Program-made: the position numbers and the translations under genes
Notes under the pieces: generated by a model
Seen by the model: only the letters and a program-made list of their open reading frames with translations
What the model was told of the DNA's origin: nothing
Database searches by the model: none
NCBI GenBank assembly: GCA_905116865.2
Contig: CAJHNH020002535.1
Coordinates: 248,001 to 312,000, forward strand
Direction: 5' to 3'
Length of the DNA stretch: 64,000 bases
From: Candidula unifasciata
Taxonomy: Eukaryota > Mollusca > Gastropoda > Stylommatophora > Geomitridae
Shown here: positions 1-11,700 of the stretch, one piece after another
Numbering within the stretch: the stretch's first letter is position 1
Layout of the letters: every line of letters starts with the position of its first letter

Positions 1-564
1 CAAATTCTGTTTTGTCCGGTGTCTTTTCCACATCTGAATCAACATTTGCATAAACTCATCCACAAGTCGCAACGTCTGCTGTCTGAGGATCGTCCAGGCA
101 TCCTGGGCTTTTCTACACATGAATGCGGTGAGGAACAGCTCCTGATGGTGGTGTCTCCGCATCTCCTCCGACAGGAGGCGGATGACCCCAATGTCCTTGG
201 CCACGTCAATGGGCATCTCTTTCTGGGTGGTCAGAGAGAAGACGTCTGCACCGTACAGCACCAACAGACTGGCAATCTGGGTAAACCCGCAGGCCGCCGC
301 GGTGTGCAACGGCGAGAAGCCGTGAATGTCTTGCACGTTGACGTCAGCACCGTTGCACAGCAACAGCTTCACAGCGTCCAAGTTGTTGCTAAGGACGCCG
401 TGATGCAAGGCTGTCAATCCCACATGGTTGACCTGGTTGACCCGGATCTCGTCTCCGTGGTTGTCCAGTATGCGCACAAGCTCGCTGGTGTCTGCATCTT
501 GTACCACGGCAGTCAGCACTGAGTCGGCCGAGAACGAGATCCGTCGCTTGACATCGCTGTTCAT
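1..564 (-). CDS. Ankyrin-repeat protein with PP1-docking motif, N-terminal part, runs off the left edge
   Basis: This open frame of 188 codons starts at the ATG at 562-564 and is still open at base 1. An in-frame TGA lies directly before the ATG, so this is the first possible Met unless an intron is hidden there. Residues 8-11 read RISF, which fits the RVxF docking motif for the protein phosphatase 1 catalytic subunit. It is followed by VLTAVV and then two good ankyrin repeats: GLTALHHG at about 49-56 with KLLLCNGADVN, and GFSPLHTAAACG at about 82-93 with LLVLYGADV. Then comes MPIDVAKD at about 117-124. The order RVxF, ankyrin repeats, MPID is known from the MYPT/TIMAP (PPP1R12/PPP1R16) and PPP1R27 families of PP1 targeting subunits. 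The C-terminal part (HHHQELF to the edge) is basic and helical-looking, and I do not recognise it. Role by family: bringing PP1 to a substrate. The exact orthologue is not decided, and NRARP-like proteins are a weaker alternative because they lack the docking motif. Confidence 0.82.
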   Translation of the reverse strand, partial: MNSDVKRRISFSADSVLTAVVQDADTSELVRILDNHGDEIRVNQVNHVGLTALHHGVLSNNLDAVKLLLCNGADVNVQDIHGFSPLHTAAACGFTQIASLLVLYGADVFSLTTQKEMPIDVAKDIGVIRLLSEEMRRHHHQELFLTAFMCRKAQDAWTILRQQTLRLVDEFMQMLIQMWKRHRTKQNL

Positions 565-1783
565 TCAGCAGTTCTTTGTGCCACCAGACGATGGCTTAAA
601 CTGGAGCTCAGCTGAATGAATCAAAGTTATGCTGGTTCGTTTATCACAGATGTCAAACCAGTCTCTCGAATGCAGGAGAAATACAGAAGCATATTGAATG
701 TTTCCAGCCAGAACCTTAGCTTGTAGTTATTAAATCACACAGGTTGAGCGATCGTTTGGGACAATGTGTGGTAGCGCAGAGACAGTTGACTCCAGTGGAA
801 AGGTTTGGTCATCTTGTGAGCTACAGAAAGTAGCAGAAGCAGTAGTGATCCCCGGTCAAGGCTGTGATGTCGGCTGGAGTTGACTTGTTGCAGCCACCAA
901 CTCTTGGTGCCTTCACTTGTTCTATTTTTATTTATGACTGTTCGATAATCATGTACGTGTACCAATGAAAACCCGCATGTATTTATCCTGTTGCTGCGAA
1001 GTATTGCGGTATTTGGACACTAAGTAAATTTCCCAGTTGCAAGAGCACGGATTTGACAAATGTCTTTTAGCCATGAACACATCTGGTCACCATGTTCACA
1101 CACTGGGGAAATGAGGCCAAAGGTCGTGAACAATCTACACACAAGTGAGACCAGACACATTCTAATTCTACGAAGAATCAAACCAATGTCGGTGTGCTGC
1201 CAGGTGCACAACAGATGTTTTATGACCGCACGGATCAGGTTTGTCACGGTCGTTAGTGACGAGCAAGGCCCTGTCACGATAAGAGCCGCGGTTTTCCTTC
1301 CGTGTGTTGTAGAAGAGCACTCAATACCACCCTTATCGATAACTAGTGACTTGCCAGTGCAGCCCTTGAGCCACGGTTGTCGAACTTAGTCATTTCGAGT
1401 CACAGGCTAGTTAAATTAACCACAAGACTTTAAGAAATCTGCACCAACAAACTCTCCAAGAACAATTATCCTGACAACAATATTCCTACATTCAATGATC
1501 TATTGTTGAATGTAATTATTTTGTGCAGAAATTTGAAGACAATCTGGCAATCTGTTTGCTCGCGTTTTTGAGAAAAAAATAGTTGGCGCTGGATTGATCT
1601 ATATCAGCCAGGCAAATTTGGAGACCAAAGTAGGAGATTTTCAAAATGTAACTTTGTTGTAAAGATGTCAATGTTCCAACAAACTACTACAGATACAGTT
1701 CAACTGCACAATCAGGATGTCAGATATTTGACTCAGATGGCATCAAGAGAAAGGGCGTGTATATTACATCGACTGTGCGAGAG
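565..1783. other. Unique sequence upstream of the ankyrin exon; no gene seen
   Basis: No array, retroelement or convincing coding stretch is visible. The part next to 564 should hold the 5' leader and perhaps the promoter of the minus-strand ankyrin gene, but I see no clear TATA box. The part just below 1784 would be 3' untranslated sequence if the exon at 1784-1977 is real. No AATAAA was found there on the minus strand. Confidence 0.5.
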
Positions 1784-1977
1784 TCATGGAGGCTTGCAGC
1801 TCTGAGAGCGCCCGTAGGGCACCGTTTGGTTGCTGACGTCACCGACACCAGGACTGACGTCTGAGGAGACACCGGATGTAGACAGCGGTGATGGAGTGCT
1901 CAGCTGCACGGGCACCGGGTTACTGGGTGCGATTAGCTGATCATTTGTGGTGAAATCTTCTCCTGGCTTGACAAGAC
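1784..1977 (-). CDS. Candidate terminal coding exon, Ser/Thr/Pro-rich, hypothetical
   Basis: On the minus strand a pyrimidine-rich tract (CTGTCTATCTGTCCCCCAG) ends in CAG at 1980-1978, a good 3' splice site. The following 194 bases stay open in one frame up to a TGA at 1786-1784. The predicted end of the protein is rich in Ser, Thr, Pro and Val (for example STPSPLSTSGVSSDVSPG), as in a disordered tail. No consensus 5' splice donor is seen inside it, which favours a last exon. Upstream (higher coordinates) lies only the 14-bp minisatellite, which would be intronic. I do not recognise the protein. The exon is on the same strand as the ankyrin gene but would end before it, so it would belong to another gene or to a non-coding 5' exon. 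It could also be chance. Confidence 0.35.
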
Positions 1978-2054
1978 CTGGGGGACAGATAGACAGACAA
2001 AATATTATCCACAGTTCTGATGAGCGTGTGCACGTGTGAATGTCTGTATCTGCA

Positions 2055-2264
2055 GGGGCACGTTTGTAGGGGCATGTTTGTGGGGGCATGTTTGTGGGGG
2101 TATGTTTGTGGGGGTATGTTTGTTGGGGCACGTTTGTGGGGGCATGTTTGTGGGGGTATGTTTGTTGGGGCACGTTTGTGGGGGCATGTTTGTGGGGGCA
2201 TGTTTGTGGGAGCATGTTTGTGGGGGCATGTTTGTGGGGGAATGTTTGTGGGGGCATGTTTGTG
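2055..2264. repeat. Minisatellite, 14-bp unit, about 15 copies
   Basis: Tandem copies of ggggcatgtttgtg with a/g and c/t variants. The plus strand is G/T-rich and has regular G4-G5 runs every 14 bases, so G-quadruplex formation is possible. The minus strand reads as HKHAPTN-type peptides in all frames because the unit has no stops; this is not a gene. Confidence 0.95.
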
Positions 2265-2398
2265 TGCGCGCGTGTGTGTACTTAAAAGGGCTGCAAATTT
2301 TATCATCATCATTACCTTCTTCTTCTTCCTCTGCTTCTGACATTACCAGTCTCCCACCCCTCCCCCGCCGTCCTTTACTATGCACTAACGTCATGATG

Positions 2399-5032
2399 GC
2401 AATCTACACATTTACAACTCTCCCCCTCCCCTCTCCTTCCCTCTGTGCGACTACTGCTGTACTATCTACACATTTACAACTCTCCCCCTCCCCTCTCCTT
2501 CCCTCTGTGCGACTACTGCTGTACTATCTACACAGTTACAACTCTTCCCCCCTCCCCCCCTGTGCGACTACCCTATGTGCAGTTACTACTGCTGTGCATC
2601 TACACAGTTACGAATTCTGCCCTCCCCTCTCCTAGAACTCTTTGTGCGACATACTGCTGTACAACTGTTGTACTATCTACAGTTTACAACTCTTTCCCCC
2701 CCACCCCTTCCCCCCCCCCCCCCCCTGTGCGACTACTGCTGTACTATCTACAGTTACAACTCTTTGCATCCCTCCTGTGCGACTACTGCTGTACTATCTA
2801 CAGTTACAACTCTTTGCCCTTCCCCCTGTGCGACAACTGTTGTACTATCTACAGTTACAACTCTTTGCCCTTCCCCCTGTGCGACTACTGCTGTACTATC
2901 TACAGTTACAACTCTTTGCCCTTCCCTCTGTGCGACAACTGTTGTACTATCTACACAGTTACAAGTCTTTGCCCTTCCCCCTGTGAGACAACTGTTGTAC
3001 TAAATACAGTTACAAGTCTTTGTCCTCCCCCTGTGCGACTACTGTTGTACTATCTACACAGTTACAACTCTTTGCCAGTACAAGTGCGACTACTGCTGTA
3101 CTATCCTACAGTTGTCTTTGACAACTGTGCGACTACTGCTGTACTATCTACAGTTACTCCTCCCCCCCCCCCACCTTCCCTCTGTGCGACTACTGCTGTA
3201 CTATCTACACAGTTACAAGTCTTTGCCCTTCCCCCTGTGCGACTACTGCTGTACTATCTACAGTTACAACTCTTTGCGACTACTGCTGTACTATCCCCCC
3301 CCCCCCCTCCCCTCCCCTGTGCGACAACTGTTGTACTATCTACAGTTACTAACTGTCTATTTTGCCCCCCCCCCTCCCTGTGCGACAACTGTTGTACTAT
3401 CTACAGTTACAAGACCTTGCCCTTCCCCCTGTGCGACAACTGCTGTACTATCTACAGTTACAACTCTTTGCCCTTCCCCCTGTGCGACAACTGTTGTACT
3501 ATCTACAGTTACAAGTCCTTGCCCTCCCCCCTGTGCGACTACTGCTGTACTATCTACAGTTACAACTCTTTGCCCTTTCCCCTGTGCGACTACCGCTGTA
3601 CTATCTACAGTTACAACTCTTTGCCCTTCCCCCTGTGCGACTACTGCTGTACTATCTACAGTTACAACTCTTTGCCCTTCCCCCTGTGCGACAACTGTTG
3701 TACTATCTACAGTTACAACTCTTTGCCCTTCCCCTGTGCGACAACTGTTGTACTATCTACAGTTCAACTCTTTGCCCTTCCCCCTGTGCGACTACTGCTG
3801 TACTATCTACAGTTACAACTCTTTGCCCTTCCCCCTGTGCGACTACTGCTGTACTATCTACAGTTACAACTCTTTGCCCTTCCCCCTGTGCGACAACTGT
3901 TGTACTATCTAGAGTTACAAGTCCTTGCCCTCCCCCCTGTGCGACTACTGCTGTACTATCTACAGTTACAACTCTTTGCCCTTCCCCCTGTGCGACTACT
4001 GCTGTACTATCTACAGTTACAACTCTTTGCCCTTCCCCCTGTGCGACTACTGCTGTACTATCTACAGTTACAAGTCTTTTCCCTTTCTCCTGTGCGACTA
4101 CTGTTGTACTATCTACAGTCACAAGTCTTTGCCCTCCCCCTGTGCGACAACTGTTGTACTATCTACAGTTACAAGTCTTTGCCCTTTCCCCTGTGCGACT
4201 ACTGCTGTACTATCTACAGTTACAACTCTTTGCCCTCCCCTGTGCGACAACTGTTGTACTATCTACAGTTACAACTCTTTTTGCGACAACCCCTACAGTT
4301 ACCTCTTTCCCTTCTGTGCGAGTACTGCTGTACTATCTACAGTTACAACTCTTTGCCCTTCCCCCTGTGCGACTACTGCTGTACTATCTACAGTTACAAG
4401 TCTTTGCCCTTTCTCCTGTGCGACTACTGTTGTACTATCTACAGTCACAAGTCTTTGCCCTCCCCCCTGTGCGACAACTGTTGTACTATCTACAGTTACA
4501 AGTCTTTGCCCTTTCCCCTGTGCGACTACTGCTGTACTATCTACAGTTACAACTCTTTGCCCTTCCCCCTGTGCGACAACTGCTGTACTATCTACAGTTA
4601 CAACTCTTTGCCCTTCCCTCTGTGCGACTACTGCTGTATTATCTACAGTTACAACTCTTTGCCCTTCCCCCTGTGCGACAACTGTTGTACTATCTACAGT
4701 TACAAGTCTTTGCCCTTCCCCCTGTGCGACTACTGCTGTACTATCTACAGTTACAACTCTTTGCCCTTTCCCCTGTGCGACAACTGTTGTACTATCTACA
4801 GTTACAAGTCTTTGCCCTTCCCCCTGTGCGACAACTGTTGTACTATCTACAGTTACAAGTCTTTGCCCTTCCCCCTGTGCGACAACTGTTGTACTATCTA
4901 CAGTTACAACTCTTTGCCCTTCCCTCTGTGCGACTACTGCTGTACTATCTACAGTTACAACTCTTTGCCCTTCCCCCTGTGAGACTACTGCTGTACTATC
5001 TACAGTTACAACTCTTTGCCCTTCCCCCTCCC
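2399..5032. repeat. Long minisatellite, 51-bp unit, about 50 copies
   Basis: The unit contains tgtgcgactactgctgta, ctatctacagttacaactc and a tail tttgcccttccccc. The first 300 bases are degenerate and have longer poly-C spacers, while the later part is regular. Two main alternations recur: gactactgct/gacaactgtt and acaactc/acaagtc. Because 51 is 3 x 17 and the unit lacks stops, long open frames of 17-residue repeats run through it in all three forward frames, the longest 845 codons. The equal openness of competing frames and the lack of any non-repeat domain argue against coding. Confidence 0.95.
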
Positions 5033-5445
5033 CTTGCCTTTTTCCCGATGTTTTGTGTTCTTCTATCTTTCTACTTCTTTCTATGAGTGCCGTTCACAAT
5101 ACTTTCTGTTACTTGATTAATTCATACTGTTTACACAGAACATTATTTAGGTTGAAAAAAAAGGAAGTGGAGAAAGCGAAGAAGAACTACAGGGCGATAG
5201 TGGCGTGAATGGCGTTAGCCTGTCACACTTCAGTGATTACAGCTGCCAAACTTTGCAGTTATCTCGTTATGGCAGGGACAACACATCTGCACTACGGCCA
5301 TAGCCTTAGTTGTCCAGTGCCTTCACTCATGTGTTAACGTCAGGGCACAGAGTGTGTCGTGGTGAATGACATGGAGCGTGTCGCGGTCAAAGACATAGTG
5401 TGTGTAGCGTTGAAGGACATCGCGTTTGTGTGTCGTCCACATCCC
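5033..5445. other. Spacer between two large arrays; no gene seen
   Basis: Unique A/T-rich sequence, with a purine-rich patch at about 5150-5195 and a weak threefold repeat at about 5340-5430 (gacatagtgtgtgtagcg-like). Nothing codes convincingly. Confidence 0.5.
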
Positions 5446-7268
5446 ATCACATACAGCACCACCACGGCCTGACTCAGATAATAAAACGAACGATTGCTGT
5501 ACACATACAGCACCACCACGGCCTGACTCAGAAAATAAAATGATCGATTGCCGTACACCTACAGCACCACCACGGACTACCTCAGATAATGTAATGATCG
5601 ATTGCTGTACACATACAGCACCACCAAGGCCTGACTCAGATAATGTAATGATCGATTGCTGTACACATACAGCACCACCACGGACTGACTCAGATAATGT
5701 AATGATCGATTGCTGTACACATACAGCACCACCACGGACTGACTCAGATAATGTAATGATCGATTGCTGTACACATACAGCACCACCACGGACTGACTCA
5801 GATAATGTAATGATCGATTGCTGTACACATACAGCACCACCACGGACTGACTCAATGTATTGATCAATTGCTGTACACATACAGCACCACCACGGACTGA
5901 CTCAATGTATTGATCAATTGCTGTACACATACAGCACCACCACGGCCTGACTCAGATAATAAAACGATCGATTGCTGTACACATACAGCACCACCACGGC
6001 CTGACAGATAACAGAACGATTGATTGCTGTACACATACAGCACCACCACGGCCTGACTCAGATAATAAAACGATCGATTGCTGTACACATACAGCACCAC
6101 CACGGCCTGACAGATAACAGAACGATCGATTGCTGTACACATACAGCACCACCACGGCCTGACTCAGATAATGTAATGATCGATTGCTGTACACATACAG
6201 CACCACCACGGACTGACTCAGATAATGTAATGATAGATTGCTGTACACATACAGCACCACCACGGACTGACTCAGATAATGTAATGATCGATTGCTGTAC
6301 ACATACAGCACCACCACGGACTGACTCAGATAATGTAATGATCGATTGCTGTACACATATAGCACCACCACGGACTGACTCAGATAACAGAACGATCGAT
6401 TGATGTACACATACAGCACCACCACGGCCTGACTCAGATAATAAAACGATTGATTGCTGTACACATACAGCACCACCACGGACTGACTCAGATAATAAAA
6501 CGATTGATTGCTGTACACATACAGCACCATCACGGACTGACTCAGATAATAAAACGATTGATTGCTGTACACATACAGCACCACCACGGACTGACTCATA
6601 TAATAAAACGATTGATTGCTGTACACATACAGCACCACCACGGACTGACTCATATAATAAAACGATTGATTGCTGTACACATACAGCACCACCACGGACT
6701 GACTCATATAATAAAACGATTGATTGCTGTACACATACAGCACCACCAAGGCCTGACAGATAACAGAACGATCGATTGCTGTACACATACAGCACCACCA
6801 CGGACTGACTCAGATAATAAAACGATTGATTGATGTACACATACAGCACCACCACGGACTGACTCATATAATAAAACGATTGATTGCTGTACACATACAG
6901 CACCACCAAGGCCTGACAGATAACAGAACGATTGATTGCTGTACACATACAGCACCACCACGGACTGACTCAGATAATAAAACGATTGATTGCTGTACAC
7001 ATACAGCACCACCACGGACTGACTCAGATAATAAAACGATTGATTGCCGTACACCTACAGCACCACCACGGACTGACTCATATAATAAAACGATCGATTG
7101 CTGTACACATACAGCACCACCAAGGCCTGACAGATAACAGAACGATCGATTGCTGTACACATACAGCACCACCACGGACTGACTCAGATAATAAAACGAT
7201 CGATTGCTGTACGCATATAGCACCACCACGGACTGACTCAGATAACAGAACGATCGATTGCTGTACCC
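5446..7268. repeat. Minisatellite, 54-bp unit, about 33 copies with variants
   Basis: The core is gattgctgtacacatacag, then caccaccacggactgactca, then gataataaaacgat. Variants include gactcatata, a shortened form with cctgacagataacagaac, and gtaatgatc. These variants are grouped in blocks, as expected from local unequal exchange. 54 is a multiple of three and both strands stay open, giving false frames with VVVLYVYSNQSFYYLSQS-like 18-residue repeats on the minus strand. Confidence 0.95.
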
Positions 7269-7954
7269 GCATTCTAATCGATATCAGAATAACAGTAGAA
7301 ACCCAGTCACTGCTAGGCTGAAAGGTTTCATTTATTTTTTTGCCAAGGTTAACACTTTCCATTTGTGTTATTAATGAGCTACTGTAAATGGACGATCGCC
7401 TGTCCGTAAACTTTACCATCATTATCATCAATATATTTGTCTTATTGCAGAACAAATGTGGAGTAGTATAGTGACGATGCACAAGAATGGTTCATACAGA
7501 TTTAGGAAGCATTGACGCTCTAAAGAAACCCTAAGACGAACGTTGACGAGAAAGGTCAAAGGTACTCAACTCATTTCACCTAAGATATTGAAAATTTTAC
7601 ACATGATATAAATGACCGGAAGAATAAAATGTCAGCCCAGCCCCCCCCCCCCCCTTTTTTTTTTTTTTTTACCTTTAACGACAGAAAAGGATGATGACTT
7701 TAGTTGTCTATGTCGGAGGAAACTTGGACCTCAACAGTTGAACTCGAAAAAAAGATACAAGCATTGGAAATATGATCTTTCAGAACATTGTTGGCATATC
7801 GTACAGAAACCACATCACAAATGACGAGGTTCACCAAATAATTACCCAACATATTGACAACTATGAACATTCTTTGAACTACAGCGGAAAGACAGAAAAT
7901 GCAACGGTATGATCTTGTAATAAGATCTAACAATGAAAAAAAAAAAAAATACTA
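7269..7954. other. Spacer with a C14-T16 tract; no gene seen
   Basis: Mostly unique AT-rich sequence. A poly-C run passes straight into poly-T at 7641-7670. A short A-run at about 7937-7949 lies just before the LINE tail that follows. Confidence 0.6.
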
Positions 7955-8160
7955 CAAGGCCCAGTAAAGGGGAAGAGGAGAAGAGGCAGACCAAGACATA
8001 ACTGGATAGAGAACTGGACTAACTGGACAGGCCTTAAGCATGCAACCATAAAGTCCGTCACACCTGACCGTCAAAGCTGAAGGGAGCTGATCAGACAGTC
8101 AACAGAAACTGGTGACCCTGCTATACGATGTGTTACAGGATGATGATGATGATGTCCTAT
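7955..8160 (+). mobile_element. Decayed LINE 3' end (C-terminal tail of a reverse transcriptase ORF)
   Basis: One plus frame reads KGKRRRGRPRHNWIENWTN followed by WTGLKHATIKSV, interrupted by a stop and then continuing LIRQSTETGDPAIRC. The GKR-rGRP-..W......W.GL...A pattern is the well-known C-terminal end of many animal LINE reverse transcriptase ORFs. The fragment ends at a (GAT)n run at about 8139-8153, a typical simple-repeat LINE tail. The rest of the element is missing, so this is a 5'-truncated dead copy. Confidence 0.75.
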
Positions 8161-8161
8161 G

Positions 8162-9420
8162 GACAGTCTATAAGTCTGGGAACAGTCTATACGTCCTAGA
8201 ACAGTCTATATGTCTGAGAACAGTCTATATGTCTGGGAACAGTCTATATGTCTGGGAACAGTCTATATGTCTGAGAACAGTCTATATGTCTGGGAACAGT
8301 CTATATGTCTGGGAACAGTCTATATGTCTGGGAACAGTCTATATTTCTGGTAACAGCCTTTGTTTCTGGGAACAGTCTATATATGTCTGGGAACAGTCTA
8401 TATGTCTGGGAACAGTCTTTATTTTTGGGAACAGTCTATATATCTGGGAACAGTCTATATGTCTGGAAACAGTCAATATGTCTGGGAACAGTCTATATGT
8501 CTGGGAACAGTCTATGTGTCTGGGAACAGTCTATATTTCTGGAAACAGATTATATGTCTGGGAACAGTCTATATGTCTGGGAACAGTCTATGTGTCTGGG
8601 AACAGTCTATATGTCTGGGAACAGTCTATATGTCTGGTAACAGTCTATATGTCTGGTAACAGTCTATATTTCTGGGAACAGTCTATATGTCTGGGAACAG
8701 TCTATATTTGTATGGGAAAGGTCTATGTGTCTGAGAACAGTCTATATTTCTGGTAACAGTCTTTATTTCTGGGAAAGTCTATATGTCTGGGAACAATCTT
8801 TACGTCCTAGAATAGTCTATATTTGTCTGGGAACAATCTATATGTCCTAGTACAGTCTATATTTCTGGGAACAGTCTATATATGTCTGGGAACAGTCTAT
8901 ATGTCTGGGAACAGTCTATATGTCTGGGAACAGTCTATATGTCTGGGAAGTCTATATGTCTGGGAACAGTCGATATGTCTGGTAACAGTCTATATGTCTG
9001 GGAACAGTCTTTACGTCCTAGAATAGTCTATATTTGTCTGGAAACAATCTATATGTCCTAGTACAGTCTATATTTCTGGGAACAGTCTATATGTGTCTGG
9101 GAACAGTCTATATGTCTGGGAACAGGCTATTTGTCCTAGAACAGTCTATATGTCTGCGGACAGCCTATATTTCTGGGAACAGTCTATATTTCTGGTAACA
9201 GTCTTTATTTCTGGGAACAGTCTATATGTCTGGGAACAGTCTTTACGTCATAGAATAGTCTATATTTGTCTGGTAACAGTCTATATGTCTGGGAACAGTC
9301 TATATGTCTGGGAACAGTCTATATGTCTGGAGACACTATATATGTCTGGGAACAGTCTATTTGTCCTAGTACAGGCTATATTTCTGGGAACAGTTGTAAT
9401 GTCTGGAAACAGTCTATATT
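8162..9420. repeat. Minisatellite, 19-bp unit, about 65 copies
   Basis: Tandem copies of ctgggaacagtctatatgt with frequent point variants (ctggtaac, tatttctg, cgtcctag). Larger mixed blocks recur, for example around aatagtctatatttgtc at about 8810 and 9025. Open frames such as MSGNSLYVWEQ follow from the lack of stops. Confidence 0.95.
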
Positions 9421-10110
9421 TATAGGGGACAATCTATATGTCTGGAACAGTCTATATGTATAGGGGACAATCTATATGTCTGAAACAGTCTATATGTATA
9501 GGGGACAATCTATATGTCTGGAACAGTCTATATGTATAGGGGACAATCTATGTCTAGAACAGTCTATATGTATAGGGGACAATCTATATGTCTGAAACAG
9601 TCTATATGTATAGGCGACAATCTATATGTCTGGAACAGTCTATATGTATAGGGGACAATCTATATGTCTGAAACAGTCTATATGTATAGGGGACAATCTA
9701 TATGTCTGGAACAGTCTATATGTATAGGGGACAATATATATGTCTGGAACAGTCTTTATGTATAGGGACAATCTATATGTCTGGAACAGTCTATATGTAT
9801 AGGGGACAATCTATATGTCTGGAAACAGTGTTTATGTATAGGGGACAATCTATATGTCTGGAAACAGTCTTTATGTATAGGGAACAATCTATATGTCTGG
9901 AAACAGTCTTTGTGTATAGGGGAAAATCTATCATCTGGAGCAGTCTAGATGAATAGGGGACAAACTATATGTCTGGAAACAGTCTTTATGTATAGGGGAC
10001 AATTTATATGTCTGGAACAGTCTATAGGTCTAAGAACAGTTTATTTGTCTAGGAGCAGTCTATATGTCTGTGAACAGTCTGTATTCTGTGAACAGTCTGT
10101 ATTCTGTATG
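9421..10110. repeat. Minisatellite, 38-bp dimeric unit derived from the preceding 19-bp repeat
   Basis: Here two diverged 19-bp-type monomers alternate: gtctggaacagtctatat and gtataggggacaatctatat. The dimer has become the repeating unit. The last 100 bases fade back into single, degenerate monomers (tctgtgaacagtctgtatt). Confidence 0.9.
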
Positions 10111-10488
10111 TCTGAGAAAGAAGCGTGTGACAGAAGGGTAATCTGAGAACAGCGATGCGGTTTCGCCGCGTTTCCGGTTGACGTGTAAATACGATTTGAA
10201 GATGTGGGAAACTGTTACAAGTAACTGAGAGCAGGACGTAACAAAATGAGAAACCCGAACGCCCCCTGGTATCCTGGCAGGGGAAGTAACTGCTAATAGC
10301 GCCCATGTGTTGGTGCGGAAGTTAGCCCTGTTGTTCATGTGTTGTTTATGTTGTGTGAAGTTTTGTGTTTACGGGAACTCGAAAAGTTGGCCCAGTAGTG
10401 TTTACTTGTGCAGCAAACACGAATAATTAGAGGAGAACTGTCGGTTCATTGTTGGACTACACCGCCATTTGGTGGTGCCAAAAATATT
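10111..10488. other. Unique spacer; no gene seen
   Basis: GC content is higher than in the flanking arrays, and no frame is convincing on either strand. Confidence 0.5.
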
Positions 10489-11287
10489 TCAGGCCACCTT
10501 AAGTGTGGTTATATGGGAAACAGAACATAATGCTTCACATGGTTGTGTGGGAAACAGTTCAGACCACCTCCATGAGGTTGTGTGGGAAACAGTTCAGACC
10601 ACCTCCATGAGGTTGTGTGGGAAACAGTTCAGACCACCTCCATGAGGTTGTGTGGGAAACAGTTCAGACCACCTTCATGAGGTTGTGTGGGAAACAGTTC
10701 AGACCACCTTCATGAGGTTGTGTGGGAAACAGTTCAGACCACCTCCATGAGGTTGTGTGGGAAACAGTTCAGACCACCTCCATGAGGTTGTGTGGGAAAC
10801 AGTTCAGACCACCTTCATGAGGTTGTGTGGGAAACAGTTCAGACCACCTTCAGTGTGGTTATATGGGAAACAGTTCAGACCACCTTCAGTGTGGTTATAT
10901 GGGAAACAGTTGAGACCACCTTCAGTGTGGTTATATGGGAAACAGTTCAGACCACCTTCATGAGGTTGTGTGGGAAACAGTTGAGACCACCTCCATGAGG
11001 TTGTATGTGAAACAGTTCAGACCACCTTCAGTGTGGTTATATGGGAAACAGTTGAGACCACCTTCAGTGTGGTTATATGGGACACAGTTCAGACCACTTT
11101 CAGTGAGGTTATATGGGAAACAGTTCGGACCACCTTCAGTGTGGTTATGTGGGAAACAGTTGAGACCACCTTCAGTGTGGTTATATGGGAAACAGTTGAG
11201 ACCACCTTCAGTGTGGTTATATGGGAAAAAGTTGAGATCACCTCCATGAGGTTGTGTGGAAAACAGTTCAGACCACCTCCATGAGGT
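10489..11287. repeat. Minisatellite, 35-bp unit, about 22 copies
   Basis: The unit holds gtgggaaacagttcagacc and acctccatgaggttgt. There are two subfamilies, catgaggttgtgt and cagtgtggttatat, in separate blocks with a mixed zone at about 10960-11050. Confidence 0.95.
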
Positions 11288-11700
11288 ATATAAAGCAGTA
11301 ACAAATATATAACAGTAAACAAACAGATGTCTGACAGAGGACAGCTACATAACGGAAGATACAAAAATAGAAAACAGTAAACAAACAGATGTATGACGGA
11401 ATATACAAAGATATTATACAGCAGACACACAGATGTATGACGGAAGATACAAAGATATATATAACAGTAAACAAACAGGTGTCTAACAGAAGAAGCAGAT
11501 ACATAACGGAAGATACAAAGATATATATATATATATAACAGTAAACAAACAGGTGTCTACCAGAATAAGCAGATACATAACGGAAGATACAAAGATATAT
11601 AACAGTAAACAAACAGGTGTCTAACAGAAGAAGCAGATACATAACGGAAGATACAAAGATATATAACAGTAAACAAACAGATGTCTAACAGAATAAAAAA
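11288..11700. repeat. Tandem repeat, about 64-bp unit, about 6 copies
   Basis: The unit contains acagtaaacaaacaggtgtc, taacagaagaagcagatac and ataacggaagatacaaag. A short (TA)n expansion is present at 11520-11535. The array starts directly at the end of the 35-bp array. Confidence 0.85.

Noticed and set aside
2445..4982. 845-codon open frame
   Set aside because: It is the 51-bp minisatellite read through; competing frames in the same array are equally open and there is no non-repeat domain.
5446..7268. Regular repeat with similar spacing, considered as a CRISPR array
   Set aside because: The units are contiguous with no unique spacers and no cas genes; the context is an animal genome. It is a minisatellite. 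The same holds for all other arrays here.
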